Below are positions 22,036 through 32,501 of a DNA stretch of 64,000 nucleotides, one piece after another. How positions within the stretch are numbered: the first letter of the stretch is position 1; every line of letters starts with the position of its first letter. A model generated the notes under the pieces. The model worked only from the letters and a program-made list of their open reading frames with translations. It searched no databases and was not told the origin of the DNA. Origin of the DNA: Acestrorhynchus altus (Eukaryota > Chordata > Actinopteri > Characiformes > Acestrorhynchidae); contig CM067511.1 of assembly GCA_034509495.1 (NCBI GenBank), positions 23,651,312-23,715,311 of the forward strand, given 5' to 3'. A program made the translations under genes and the position numbers.

Positions 22036-22604
22036 AATTAAAGGACAAGAGATTTCCGTCCTACCTGAGTTTGAGCAGAGTGTTCAGGCACTTTTGACCA
22101 AAACACAGAACCATTTTGAACACAAGATGGATGAAAAGGATGAAGAGTTAGAAACACTGAACCAGAAGCTCTCAAAGATGAAGAGTGATGAAAAAAAGCA
22201 ACTAGAGGAGACAATAGAAAACATGAGTAAAACTATGCGTGAGAAGAATAAACTGCTGAGGGGGAAAGAGACTCTACTGGAGAACACAGAGAAAGAGGTG
22301 GAAACTAGTAAAACGAAGCTGGAGACAATGGAAAAGGAATTACAGAACAAGAGCCATGAACTACAGGAGATGAGGACCCTACTGGAGCAACAAAAAAACG
22401 AGCTTAGAGAAAAAGACAAACAGCTTGAAGAGAAGGTGAGACTTCTGAGAGAGCGAGGGATACAGCTAATGGAAAGAGACAAACAGGTTGAAGAGAAAGA
22501 CAGACCTATAGAGGAGAGAAACAACCAGCTGCAGGAAAGAGTAGATCCAGAGCCATCAGTTCCAGTCAGGAAAAGAAACAGCAAGGAGTTGGATCCACCA
22601 AATA
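22036..22604 (+). CDS. Coiled-coil exon of the GIMAP-like locus
   Basis: Acceptor TTATTTCAG, donor CAAATA/GTGAGT. About 189 codons remain open: a short lead (ISVLPEFEQSVQALL), then a strongly charged heptad-like coiled coil rich in E, K and Q (KDEELETLNQKLSKM, KQLEEKVRLLRERG). It needs phase 2 at entry, which neither candidate first exon supplies, so an upstream exon is missing or lost. It exits in phase 1 to the GTPase exon. Confidence 0.6.
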
Positions 22605-22806
22605 GTGAGTAGTTTTTGCTTCAAATAATTATTATAAAATATCAGGAAATAATAATTTATTTTTTATTTACCAGGAAATAAACTGTATTGTTTTCTCAAA
22701 AGTAAATGATTAATGTATCATTTAGTGTCAGTATTTCTCAAAGGGATCACCAGAATGCAGTATCACATTAACGTTGTGTCTCACTGCTTCATTTTTTCAT
22801 TTGCAG

Positions 22807-23123
22807 TGAGTCAAGAAACCTGTTGTGCTGCTTCTCCAGTTTCAGTTACTGTAGCAGAACTCAGACTGGTGTTGCTGGGGAGGACTGGAAGTGGGAGGAG
22901 TGCAGCAAGATACACCATCCTGAGCAGTACAGAGAGGAGCCAGGTTGGGGTGTCTCGTGTGAGGCAGCAGAGTGAGAGCAGACAGGAGGAGCTGGTTGAG
23001 AGGCTGGTGACTGTGGTGGACACTCCTGACTGGTTCAGTTCTGAACTACCTCTGGAGGAGCTGAGACAAGATCTGGACACTGTGTCCATCTGTCTGCCCC
23101 AGGACCTCATGCCTTCCTCCTAG
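22807..23123 (+). CDS. AIG1/GIMAP GTPase domain fragment
   Basis: Acceptor CATTTGCAG. Encodes TVAELRLVLLGRTGSGRSAA, SQVGVSRVRQQ and LVTVVDTPDWFSSELPLEEL, the start of an AIG1 G domain through the G3 region. The frame ends at a TAG (23121-23123) because of a one-base shift near 23090. The G4/G5 regions are not in frame. Confidence 0.7.
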
Positions 23124-23249
23124 TCCTACCAGCAGAAGAAAGCTCTAAGCAGTCTACACTAGAGGAGCGAGTGATGCTTGAGAAAATGCCAGAGATTTTT
23201 GGAGAGAGATGTTGGAGGAACTCCATGATACTCTTCACTGTTCACTAGA

Positions 23250-23392
23250 TATTGGGCATATTGTGCAACATTCTGGTGCATATTTAATGCAATTGCACCA
23301 AAACATTTTTTGCTTACATGGACTAAAAACATCTTAAAATCTCATAAATACTGTTGGAAATTGATCATCCAGAGCATTTTTGAGAAGAACAC
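23250..23392. mobile_element. Interspersed repeat inserted in the GIMAP pseudogene
   Basis: The segment with GGACTAAAAACATCTTAAAA, AATACTGTTGGAAATTGATC and CCAGAGCATTTTTGAGAA recurs at about 25158-25236 with scattered differences. It splits GIMAP-like sequence on either side, so it looks inserted. The element class is unknown. Confidence 0.6.
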
Positions 23393-24049
23393 TGAAGAAT
23401 TTGTTCACAAGTCTCACAGCTGCTGGATAAGATGGTGGAAGGAAACAGAGAAATTCTACAGCAGTGAGATCTAATCAGAGCAATGGAAGCAAATATCATG
23501 AGAGAGAGAAAACAAAGAAAAGTAAAAGAAGAGCAAGAAATCAAACAGAAGCTTTAAAGGAGGTGAAGAACTCTCTGAGTAAGACATCAGGCAACTGAAT
23601 TAAAGAGCTGGAGAGAAGGATGAAAGAAGACAGGGATGAAGAGAAAAAGAGAACTTGAGAGGGAGATGCAAAGGACAGAACTGCAGGAAAAGGTGGAGAG
23701 ACTAAAAGAAAAGAGACAGAAGGAGAAAAGAGAGAGGGATGACAAACACAAGCGGCAGATGGAGGACATCAGGGAGATGTATGAAAGAGAAGCCTGAATG
23801 GAGGCAGAGAGAAACCTCATGATCATCCTGTCTGAACTCCAGAAAAACCTTTTGGTCTTACAGTTAAAGATGCAGGAGACAGGAGTTCAGCAGACAGATT
23901 CAGGAGAAGGACAGAGAGCTGCAGAAACTGAATCTCTCACAGCACCCTGAGACTCACTCACTTCTAGATGAGGTTTATGAGAGAACTGTGAAGAGCAGCT
24001 CAGCTTTAGAAAGAGTTCCTACTGCAGCAAAAGGGGATCTAAAATAGTA

Positions 24050-25095
24050 TCACAGAAGTTTAAGGATTGGATTCAGTGATGAACATTCCTAGAATATTCC
24101 TAGATTTTAGATACACTATCTGTTAACTTTGGCCTTTGACTTCATACACTCCTGACTGGACTGGTATGAACCCACACCTGCAGGATTTTATGAATGTATA
24201 TAACGTGTTTGTTGTAATAAACTCATGTGTCAATGAAGTAAAAGGTACAAAACATCCTTTGTAAGTACATAAAGTACTCTCTACTGCTGCTGCTGATGCA
24301 TGACTGCTGATATGAGAAATGAACAATACTACTCTGATACAGTGTAACGCCTACATTGCAGGGATGAAGGAAAGAAAAGAATTGTGCTGATACTAATAAC
24401 AGTAACACTGTGTATTCCTCCCTCAAACAATGTTTGTTTTTTAACAATTTGTACAGTAAAAAAATAGGTTTCTTTGAATAGACCTGGTATGCCTAGGGAC
24501 ATTCTCAGGAGAGGGAATCTCGGGGGAAACTAGGAGTGTAGATGTGAAGAATTTCCTTTACACTGAAAATAGAATTCAAATTGTTTGAGGTTAAATTGAT
24601 TTTGCATTAGGCTTAATCTGGAACTACTCTTGTGTAATACCAGTTTTACTCTCTAAACTAATCACAGAACTGCCTCCAGAACCATTCTGAGTAGTGATTT
24701 TGCACACAAGACCATTCTCAACAGCAATTCATCCTTCACATCGTAAGGCAGCTAGCACAGTATTTCACTGCTGTCCAATGAAAACAGTGTACCTCTGGTT
24801 TTGTCCATTTTTACTGTTCCCCATGGTTTAAACCCTGCACTGTGTAAATATTAAAATGACCAATAGAAATGCTGTTAAAGGATTCATATAAGCTCCTAGT
24901 TTACATTTACTTATATTCAAAGTTAACCTTTAGAACTCTAGGCCAATTTGGAGGATGTTTTTGTAGTTTGATGTAATTTGTTTCTTTGCCAAAAATAGAA
25001 AAACATTTATAGGAGACAGTCACATACACCCTTCTTTTCAGGAGATCCTATGCTACACACATTTGTGTGCATTTGAGATATTTCTATGATTTTGA
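24050..25095. other. Intergenic stretch, nothing recognised
   Basis: AT-rich sequence without gene-like frames or recognised repeat ends. Confidence 0.4.
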
Positions 25096-25100
25096 CTGTG

Positions 25101-25155
<55 letters not shown>
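25096..25155. repeat. (TTA)n microsatellite
   Basis: About 20 trinucleotide units, directly preceding the second copy of the repeat seen in the GIMAP pseudogene. Confidence 0.95.
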
Positions 25156-25157
<2 letters not shown>

Positions 25158-25158
<1 letters not shown>

Positions 25159-25240
25159 TGCTTATAAGGACTAAAAACATCTTTAGATCTCAGAAATACT
25201 GTTGGAAATTAAGCATCTAGAGCATTTTTGAGAATTTTGA
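25158..25240. repeat. Second copy of the interspersed repeat at 23308-23385
   Basis: Shares GGACTAAAAACATCTT, AATACTGTTGGAAATT and AGAGCATTTTTGAGAA with the copy at 23308-23385, in the same orientation. Confidence 0.65.
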
Positions 25241-25919
25241 GTTATTGGCGCTATTAGATTCACAAGTATAATAATAAGTTCTTCAAAATACTTGACCATA
25301 ATAATAATAAAAAAAACAAACAAATAAAAAACAACCTGAACCACCCTGTGTGAGCAAAAGACGAGCCTCTCCCTCCTCATTTTCATTAATAACCCAATAT
25401 CTGGGGTCGCTGATCAGTCAGAGTCTGTGCCCAGGGTAAGCGTCTACACCAGACAGAGCAGTAAAATGCACTGTGCCACTGCACTGGCATTTAAACGGGG
25501 ATTTAGTTCAGGAAACTGAATTTCAGCTGTTTTTGAGCTGGATTACTATTAAATAATTGTATAAAATAATTCCTCACACAGTGATGGGACAGGGTGGTTC
25601 GATAGGGTGTCTTTATCTTTAAATGTGTAGGTTAATCTGTAGGTTACTCTAATCCTGAGCTATGAAGCCTAGAAAATGGTATATAACTGCCCACAAAGTG
25701 CGTATTGTGGGACTTAAGAGCATTTGTTCTTCTTCTTAAAGGTGTTTTTGTTTGGGCAGCTTTTTCACTGCTTTTTAATGTCACGGTTATGAAGCAGGCG
25801 GATGAGGGGACACGGGCTCTTTAAAAGTTGGGAGGCGAATCTGAAACGCGTTTTGGTCTGTTTTGTGCCTCCACGGATCCCGTCCTTTTCGTTGTCAACG
25901 CTACCAAAACAGTAGGGTT

Positions 25920-26020
25920 GCGTGTGCCCCGCCCACTGCTGTCCGAGCGACACGGCCGGCCGAGCTGACCGAGCTGACCGAGCAGACCGGGCTCACTGCA
26001 CTTCTAACCGCCGCGCTTCT
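25920..26020 (+). other. ttll11: Candidate 5' non-coding first exon and promoter region of ttll11
   Basis: The region turns GC-rich (CCCCGCCCAC; CGGCCGGCCGAG; triplicated GAGCTGACC-like units) and ends at a donor (GCTTCT/GTGAGT at 26020/26021). No ATG precedes the donor, so it would be 5' UTR. An acceptor-like CTCTGCAG at 26816-26823, 15 bp before the chosen ATG, could receive it. Confidence 0.45.
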
Positions 26021-26045
26021 GTGAGTACTTCTTTAGACTGTCGCC

Positions 26046-26510
26046 TCAGTGTCTCCTCAGTGTCTCCTTGGTGTCTCCTCACTGTCTTCTCCGACTGTCC
26101 TCAATCTGTCTCCTCAGTGTCTCCTCACTGTCTCATCAGTGTCTCCTTATACTCTCTTCTCAGTGTCTCCTTAATGTCTTCTCACTCTCTCCTCAGTCTG
26201 TCTCCTCAGACGGTCTCATTGGTGTCTCATCAGTGTCTCCTCACTGTCTTCTCTGACTGTCCTCAGTCTGTCTCCTCACTGTCTCATCAGTGTCTCCTCT
26301 GACTGTCTCATCGGTGTCTCCTCAGACAGTCTCCTCAGTGTCTCCTCTGACTGTCTCCTCAGACTTTTTCCTCAGACTGTCTCCTCTGACTGTTTCCCCT
26401 GACTGTCTCCTCACTCTCTCCTGACTCTCTCCTGACTGTCTCCTCAGTGTCTCCTCTGACTGTCTCCTCTGAGTGTCTCCTCTGACTGTCTTCTCGGTGT
26501 CTCCTGACAG
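26046..26510. repeat. Minisatellite of TGTCTCCTCAG-type units
   Basis: About 460 bp made of variants of TGTCTCCTCAGTG, TGTCTCCTCTGAC and TGTCTTCTC, unit about 10-11 bp. The plus strand is C/T-rich. It begins 25 bp after the candidate first-exon donor, so it would fill most of the first ttll11 intron. Confidence 0.9.
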
Positions 26511-26838
26511 GACAGAAGGGGGCGGTACAGTGTGAACAGCAGGGCTGCGATTGGTGGAGGACAGTGGGGGTAAACAGTCTTGTTGGAGGAAGTTTGTGGA
26601 TGAGCTGCGGGGCTTTTAGATGGTCTATGTCTTCACCTGGCCCTGCTGGAGGAATGGGCTGGTTGGTAAGCTGGCCCACTTCATCTGGAGATCTCTGCGG
26701 TTCCGTTTGCTTCTGATCAGCTTCTGAGAAGATGTGCGGCTGTTTACTGTCCTGCTCTTCGTGGCTCCAGCTGATCACAGCTTTAACCGCCCAGCAGATG
26801 AATGGAGCGCCTGGTCTCTGCAGCAGCTCCGCGCCACT

Positions 26839-27330
26839 ATGAGCGAGCGCTGCGAGAAGCTTAAAGTGCAGCTTGAGCAGATGAAGTCTCCGGCTGAGGA
26901 TGCGGACGGCGAGGCCCCGCCGGCCCCTGCCCCAGCCACTGCCCCTGCCCCAGAACCTGCCCCTGCCCCCGCGCCTCCAGCCCCAGCCACCGTCCCCGCC
27001 GCCGCCCGGGCAGGCCGGAGAGAGAGCTGCAGGACCTCCGTGCACCCGAGAAAGCGCAGCAAGAGCCGCGGCAAGGCCAGCAGAGACACCAACGCCAAGC
27101 AGGACCCCGACAAGTCGAAGGGGCTGAGCCGGCTGGGCAGCGAGCAGATGCTTCAGATAAAGGGCACGGGGAAGGTCCTGCAGGGCAAAGAAGAGGACAG
27201 AGCCGAGAAGGGGAAAGACAAAGGGAATCGAGGCGTGCAGAAGAGAAGATCTGTCACAGTGGATACATCTAAAGCCAAAACATCCCTGGAGGCGCTGAAG
27301 CTCAGCATCAGACAGCTCAAGTGGAAAGAG
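26839..27330 (+). CDS. ttll11: ttll11 coding exon 1
   Basis: Begins MSERCEKLKVQLEQMKS, then a Pro/Ala-rich low-complexity run (PAPAPATAPAPEP), basic segments, and the conserved SKAKTSLEALKLSIRQLKWK. It is GC-rich compared with the rest of the window, as expected near a CpG-island promoter. Donor GAG/GTGAGT, phase 0. The frame is open upstream to ATG 26734, so the start could be earlier. Confidence 0.88.
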
Positions 27331-30095
27331 GTGAGTCTAGCAGGAGTGTGGTGTGGTCAGAGTGGTGGTCAACAACACAGCACCCTATGTCCTGCAGATG
27401 TTACATCAGGGGTTGGCAACCCATTGCAGCTCACAACCCACCCTGTTCCTAACTGGAGAACATTGCAGCCCATGACTAGATGGATTGCTGTCTCCTCCTG
27501 ATGAAGGGCTGAGGACCACTTGAGAGTGCTAGATGACCCACAGGTTGAGAAACCCCGTATTACGTAACGAAAGGGGCAGAGTGGTTGTGTTTTGTTTCTT
27601 GAGATTCTGTAGATGTCTCCAAATGTCTCCACTCTTGAGCAGGTGAGAGATAAACTCATGTCCTGTCATTCCATGTGGGTTTGTTTCGAATAGTTAACAG
27701 TAGAGAAACGAACAGACCCTGCTTTGCAGTGATGGTGATAGGAATGTGTCAGGATCTCTACAGTGCAGACAATCGACAATTCATTTACTCATCTATAGCA
27801 CCAGTGCACCTACACCTGTGTCCTGAAGTTTATGTGGATGGTGATGCTAAATAGGGTTGTCTAAACGTCACGGGGGCGGGGTATTTTTGCTTTGAATGTC
27901 TTTTAAACATTAAAGGAAGCATTTTAGGTGATAACCTCCTCCAGAAAAGAATTCCCTCAGTCGTTATGTTCATGATACGTCAGTGAAATAGCTTTCTGTC
28001 AGGGAGCTCTGGCAGGCATTCAGTTCAGGTAAGTGTTTGAGTGCTTCACACTAAACCCAATGTGAGTGACTTTGTTTACATCCTAGTGATTTGTATGTGT
28101 GTTTCTTTGAAACTGAATGTCTGAAGGGTTTTATTTAAAAATGTGTAAAAGGCATTTTCGTCTATTTTGGTTTTCCAGTAAAATAAGCAGTTAAGTCTGG
28201 TTTTGCACACAGTATTTCTCTAATATGTTGATTCCTTTGCCATTATCTGCAATTAGAGAAAGAAACTACCGTATTTTCTGGACTATAAGCCGCTACATTT
28301 TTTCCACGCTTTAAACCATGCGGCTTATAATGAGGTGCAGCTTTTTATTTTGCAGTTTTCTTAATAAATTTGCAGGTGCGGCTTATATTCCGGTGTGGCT
28401 TATAGTCCGGAAAATACGGTAATACACCACTCCTGCTCATCTTTAACTTTGTCTTTTGGAGATGAGTTCATCTACAATTTACGGTAAAACATGAAAATGA
28501 TCAGTGGCATGCCCAGACCAAGCTACACTATGGACAAAGTGTCAGGACACCATTACTATTGTCATTCATTGTCTTTTCAGACAATAAAGGTATTAAAATT
28601 AGCCCTGTTTTTACTGTCCAAGAAAGGCCTCGTACTAAATTTTGGAGCATGGCTGTGCGGATTTGACTGCATTCAACGACAAACACACAAGAGCTCCCCA
28701 ACCTATCCCAGAAGTACTGGATGGAGCACCATAATTCCAGAGAACACAGTCCCACTGCTCCACGGCTCATTGCTTAGTCCATTAGTCCACTAGTCCTGGT
28801 GTTAGGCATGGTGCCAATAGGTTCATGTTTATCTGCTCCAGAGAGTCCTATCCTATTAGGAATCCTTCTCCACAGGCACTAGTGTCACCACACCAGACAA
28901 GCTGTGTGTGCATTTGCACTCCTGTTTCAGCAATGAGTGGAGCTTAAAGTAGCTGAATGCATTAGTTTGGGTGTCCTCAAACATTCATGTCCTATATTTT
29001 CTATTCTGTATATGTAGTTTAGCAGACATCACCAAGCCTTAACCTCGTCTCTCAGTAGTGTCTCACCGTGCTTGTGTGTGGTTTCTGCTGTCTGTGAGAG
29101 CCTGATGGTATTAAAAACGAACCTATTACACCCATTAATATATTAATTAGCTGTCAACAAAACTGTGACCTCAACCTTACGTGCCGTGTGTCAGCTGCCT
29201 GGCACAGGACAGTCCATGCGCACACTGAATGAATGTCATCACCTCGGCTCGGTGCATTCATGCATTAAGAGCCATTGTAACATTAGGCCCTTGTCGTAAG
29301 GCTTGGGTTTCAGATTAAACGGTGTCTGCTTCACCTTTTGTCCTGTCTCGTTGACCATCGACAAAGTCATGGTTAGGAGATGTTCTTGGTTAATGACTCT
29401 GACAATGACTGTTAAACTAAACGCTCTTTTTATGCGACTCTGTTACATAGTGGTCTTATTATGTCAAAGTCTGTTGAATGACTTTCTCCAGATCTTTGAG
29501 TCAATACATTTTAAAGGAGCATGACTGTAATGGTTCTTACCTGTTGAACTTTGAAGAAGGTGTACTGAGTAAAAGCTTTAGACCAGGGATGGGCAACTCA
29601 GGTCCTGGAATGCCGGGTTCATGTACATTTTTTTGCTTTTTCTGCTCAACCACACCTGAAGCAACTGACCCGGAATTGCCAGGTTTTATAGTTCTATTAG
29701 AGCAGTAAACTGTGACATCTCAGAACCAAGATTAACTGCTCCTGCCCTAGACAATTTCCGAGGTATCAAATTCTCCTTTTAGGGCTCTGAGTGGCTCTGA
29801 GTGAGACTGGAATTTGAATCCCAGGTCATGCTGCGTGCCATTGGCAGCCAGAGTCGGAGCCAGAAAAACTGGCCATGCTCTCTGGTCAGAACAGGCGCGT
29901 TTCCCTGTTGTATCAGACCTGGGGATCCAGCGCTTCACATTGGTGGCACTTCATATGTATCGAAGGGGGCATGTGCTTGTCTTCACCCTCCTAATGTTGA
30001 GAGCATTGTATGTGACAGGAGGAGAGTCCTAAAGGGGTTGTTTAATTGGCACTTCCAAATTGGATGAACATATTGGGATAAAATTATAAAAAAAT

Positions 30096-30128
<33 letters not shown>

Positions 30129-32437
30129 TTCACACTAAGGGCCACTTTAGAATCACCAATTAACCTACCATGCATGTCTTTGGACTGTGGGGGAAACCGG
30201 AGTACTGGGAGGAAACCCACGCGAACACGCAAACTCCACACATACATTTCCCAGGGATCGAACCCAGGTGCCGTTCTCATGGTACAGTTTTCAAGTAAAA
30301 CTAAAATGGAAACATTGAAGCGAAATGTTGAGAAGAGATGAGCGGAACAGATGGTCGAAATAGACTTTACAATGTGAGTAAACAATGAATACTGTATCTT
30401 ACAAAGGACTAAAATGTTTTGTTTATTGACACAAATGAATGGTGACATGTCTACCTCTAGTGTATGGTCCTTTCACCATTATTCACCTTTGTTTATTAGA
30501 CGTAGAAAGAAAAAATAAAAGTGCTACAGAGCTGCAGTACCTGTTTCAAAATATGGTACCTTTGTAACTGTGTAAATTAGTCTGTATTCGTGTAGCGAAT
30601 GGGATTTTACAATAGCCTCTTCTTCATCTGTGAGATTTAGGCTTCCTCTTGTGAGCAGTCAATACACAGTGTTGGTCTTGCTGAAGGAAACTCTTTCTAA
30701 GCCTGAGGGCAAGTTTTTGAGGCTGAGCCTAGTCCTCAACCGAAGGGATTTTCAGTGGAGGATCCCCACTGACAGTGTAATTAATCCTAGATTTAACCTA
30801 ATCTGTGTCCAGAAAACCTCCCGTAGTGTTTTAGCCCTCAGCAGAAGGCAAAACCACAACATAGCAGTCGTACAGACGAGTGCATGTCTGAGTTAAAGCT
30901 CTTAAACAAGTTTCCTCCTTTTATACATCATTAGTTGTGGTGATGGGGAGATGTGCATGTTTTTATTGAGACCTCAGATTTTAACATAGATTTATCAGCC
31001 TGCTTTCCATGGTTTATCTTAGAATTTGAAAGTGAAGACCACATTAGTCTGTTTATTTGCCAGTGTGTATTAGTAGTTAGTTTGATGACTGTGGTTAGCT
31101 TTTGATGTGTCATGGTCATGTCGTAGTACTTGGGGCATATGGTCACGCTTTAGGTAGGAAATGATTAGGCATAATCTAGGATAATCTCCATTCCTACCCC
31201 ACTTCCCCTTCAGTCTCCTGCAGTTCAGTGCAGGCTAACTTGGAAAAGGTTATGTTTACGTTGTTCAGTGAAGTCCGTTTCATTATTTGACCTTTTTAAG
31301 GTTTTTAAAAGTTGTAATGACATTTGGAGCTTGACCGATACCAATCTTAGGGTTTCCTAAAACCCTGCTTGTGAGCTGTTTCAACTGACGTGCTTTAATC
31401 TCGGAATAATTGAATCTACAAATATTTTCACCTTATATACTCATACCTTGTACTATTTTGTAAGATTGGTCCTTTAATAACTATTTTATTACATTGTTGC
31501 TGTTCCAAACCTGGCTTGTGAGCTCCCAAAAGGTTGAATATTCAGATCTGCTGCATGTTTACTTCCACCTCAGTTAATGAGGAACTGCTGAGGAGGCTTC
31601 CGATGGCTGGAGCTAGGCCTGTCATGATGACTACATTTCTGTGGACCATATACTGTCCCAATAGTATTGCCATTTTGAGGCCAAATTACGCCACTGATAT
31701 AGTGATAATATAATAGGATAATGATGTAGTGTGAGTGTGTAGTGTAGCATAGTATGAGTGTGTGCAGCTTTGGTTTCAAGTTAATCAAATATTTTCTTTT
31801 CTCTTCAACATCCACCATATTCTGCTGATATCAGTCTGAAACTGCGATGCCACCCCTGTTCCATTGTCAGTCATAGATTGCTGTATTATTAATAAATGAT
31901 GATGTGTGGTATAGCTTGGGCAGAAGAAAAAGGGCTGAGAAATATTGCTCTCCTGTAAAGTTGTGTTATACCATCTCTTCATTCTGCCTTCATATTCCAA
32001 CCTATAGAGTTTACCTCAAACCACTGACAGTTTTAGATACTTCTATGGCTCCCTGGCTGTTGCTGGAGTTTTTCTGTAATTTATTTCGTGCCAGTCTCAC
32101 GTGTCTTAGTTGACCTGCTAAACTCTGCCAAGTGATATCAGTTAGGTCAGGATAAAGGTAATTGGCTGGGAGACCCATGACCTCATTTACTGGGCTTCAC
32201 TAGAAGAGCTGATTGAGGGACTGCCTCATTCATGTACTCCATACTGTGGGGCAAGCTGCCCTGCTATTCCTTTAATGACGTGAAAGTAGTGAAAAGTAGT
32301 ATTTTTTTTGTTTAGCTTTACAAGAGGAGAAATCGTAGATCTCGAAATCTAGAAATCATAAAATTGAATGATGATAACCCTTTCATAAGTCTGATTGATG
32401 CACCCAGTTATGTGGATGTATTGTCACAGTGTTGCTA

Positions 32438-32501
<64 letters not shown>

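Larger units (their letters stand above)
22036..24035 (+). pseudogene. Decayed GIMAP-like gene (coiled coil plus AIG1 GTPase), frameshifted and interrupted
   Basis: An intact coiled-coil exon (22036-22604) joins in phase to an exon at 22807 starting an AIG1/GIMAP GTPase domain. The G1 motif is GRTGSGRSA, with R in place of the usual P-loop K, and the G3 region is VVDTPDWF, lacking the usual glycine. At about 23090 the frame breaks. The family sequence continues in another frame as PGPHAFLLVLPAEESS and ERCWRNSMILFT, then stops at 23248. An unrelated repeat fills about 23250-23390. Further GIMAP sequence resumes (LLDKMVEGNRE, then another shift, FYSSEI and stop). It is followed by a charged coiled-coil-like stretch to about 24030 with stops in every frame. 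GIMAPs are GTP-binding proteins of immune cells; this copy could not encode a full one. A coding upstream part cannot be excluded. Confidence 0.75.

Noticed and set aside
22084..22584. Minus-strand 166-codon serine- and leucine-rich frame
   Set aside because: Shadow of the charged coiled-coil exon on the plus strand, which has splice sites and family context.
26359..27113. Long minus-strand frames (228 and 112 codons) opposite ttll11 exon 1
   Set aside because: Shadows of the GC-rich coding exon and the minisatellite; the plus strand carries the conserved TTLL11 sequence.
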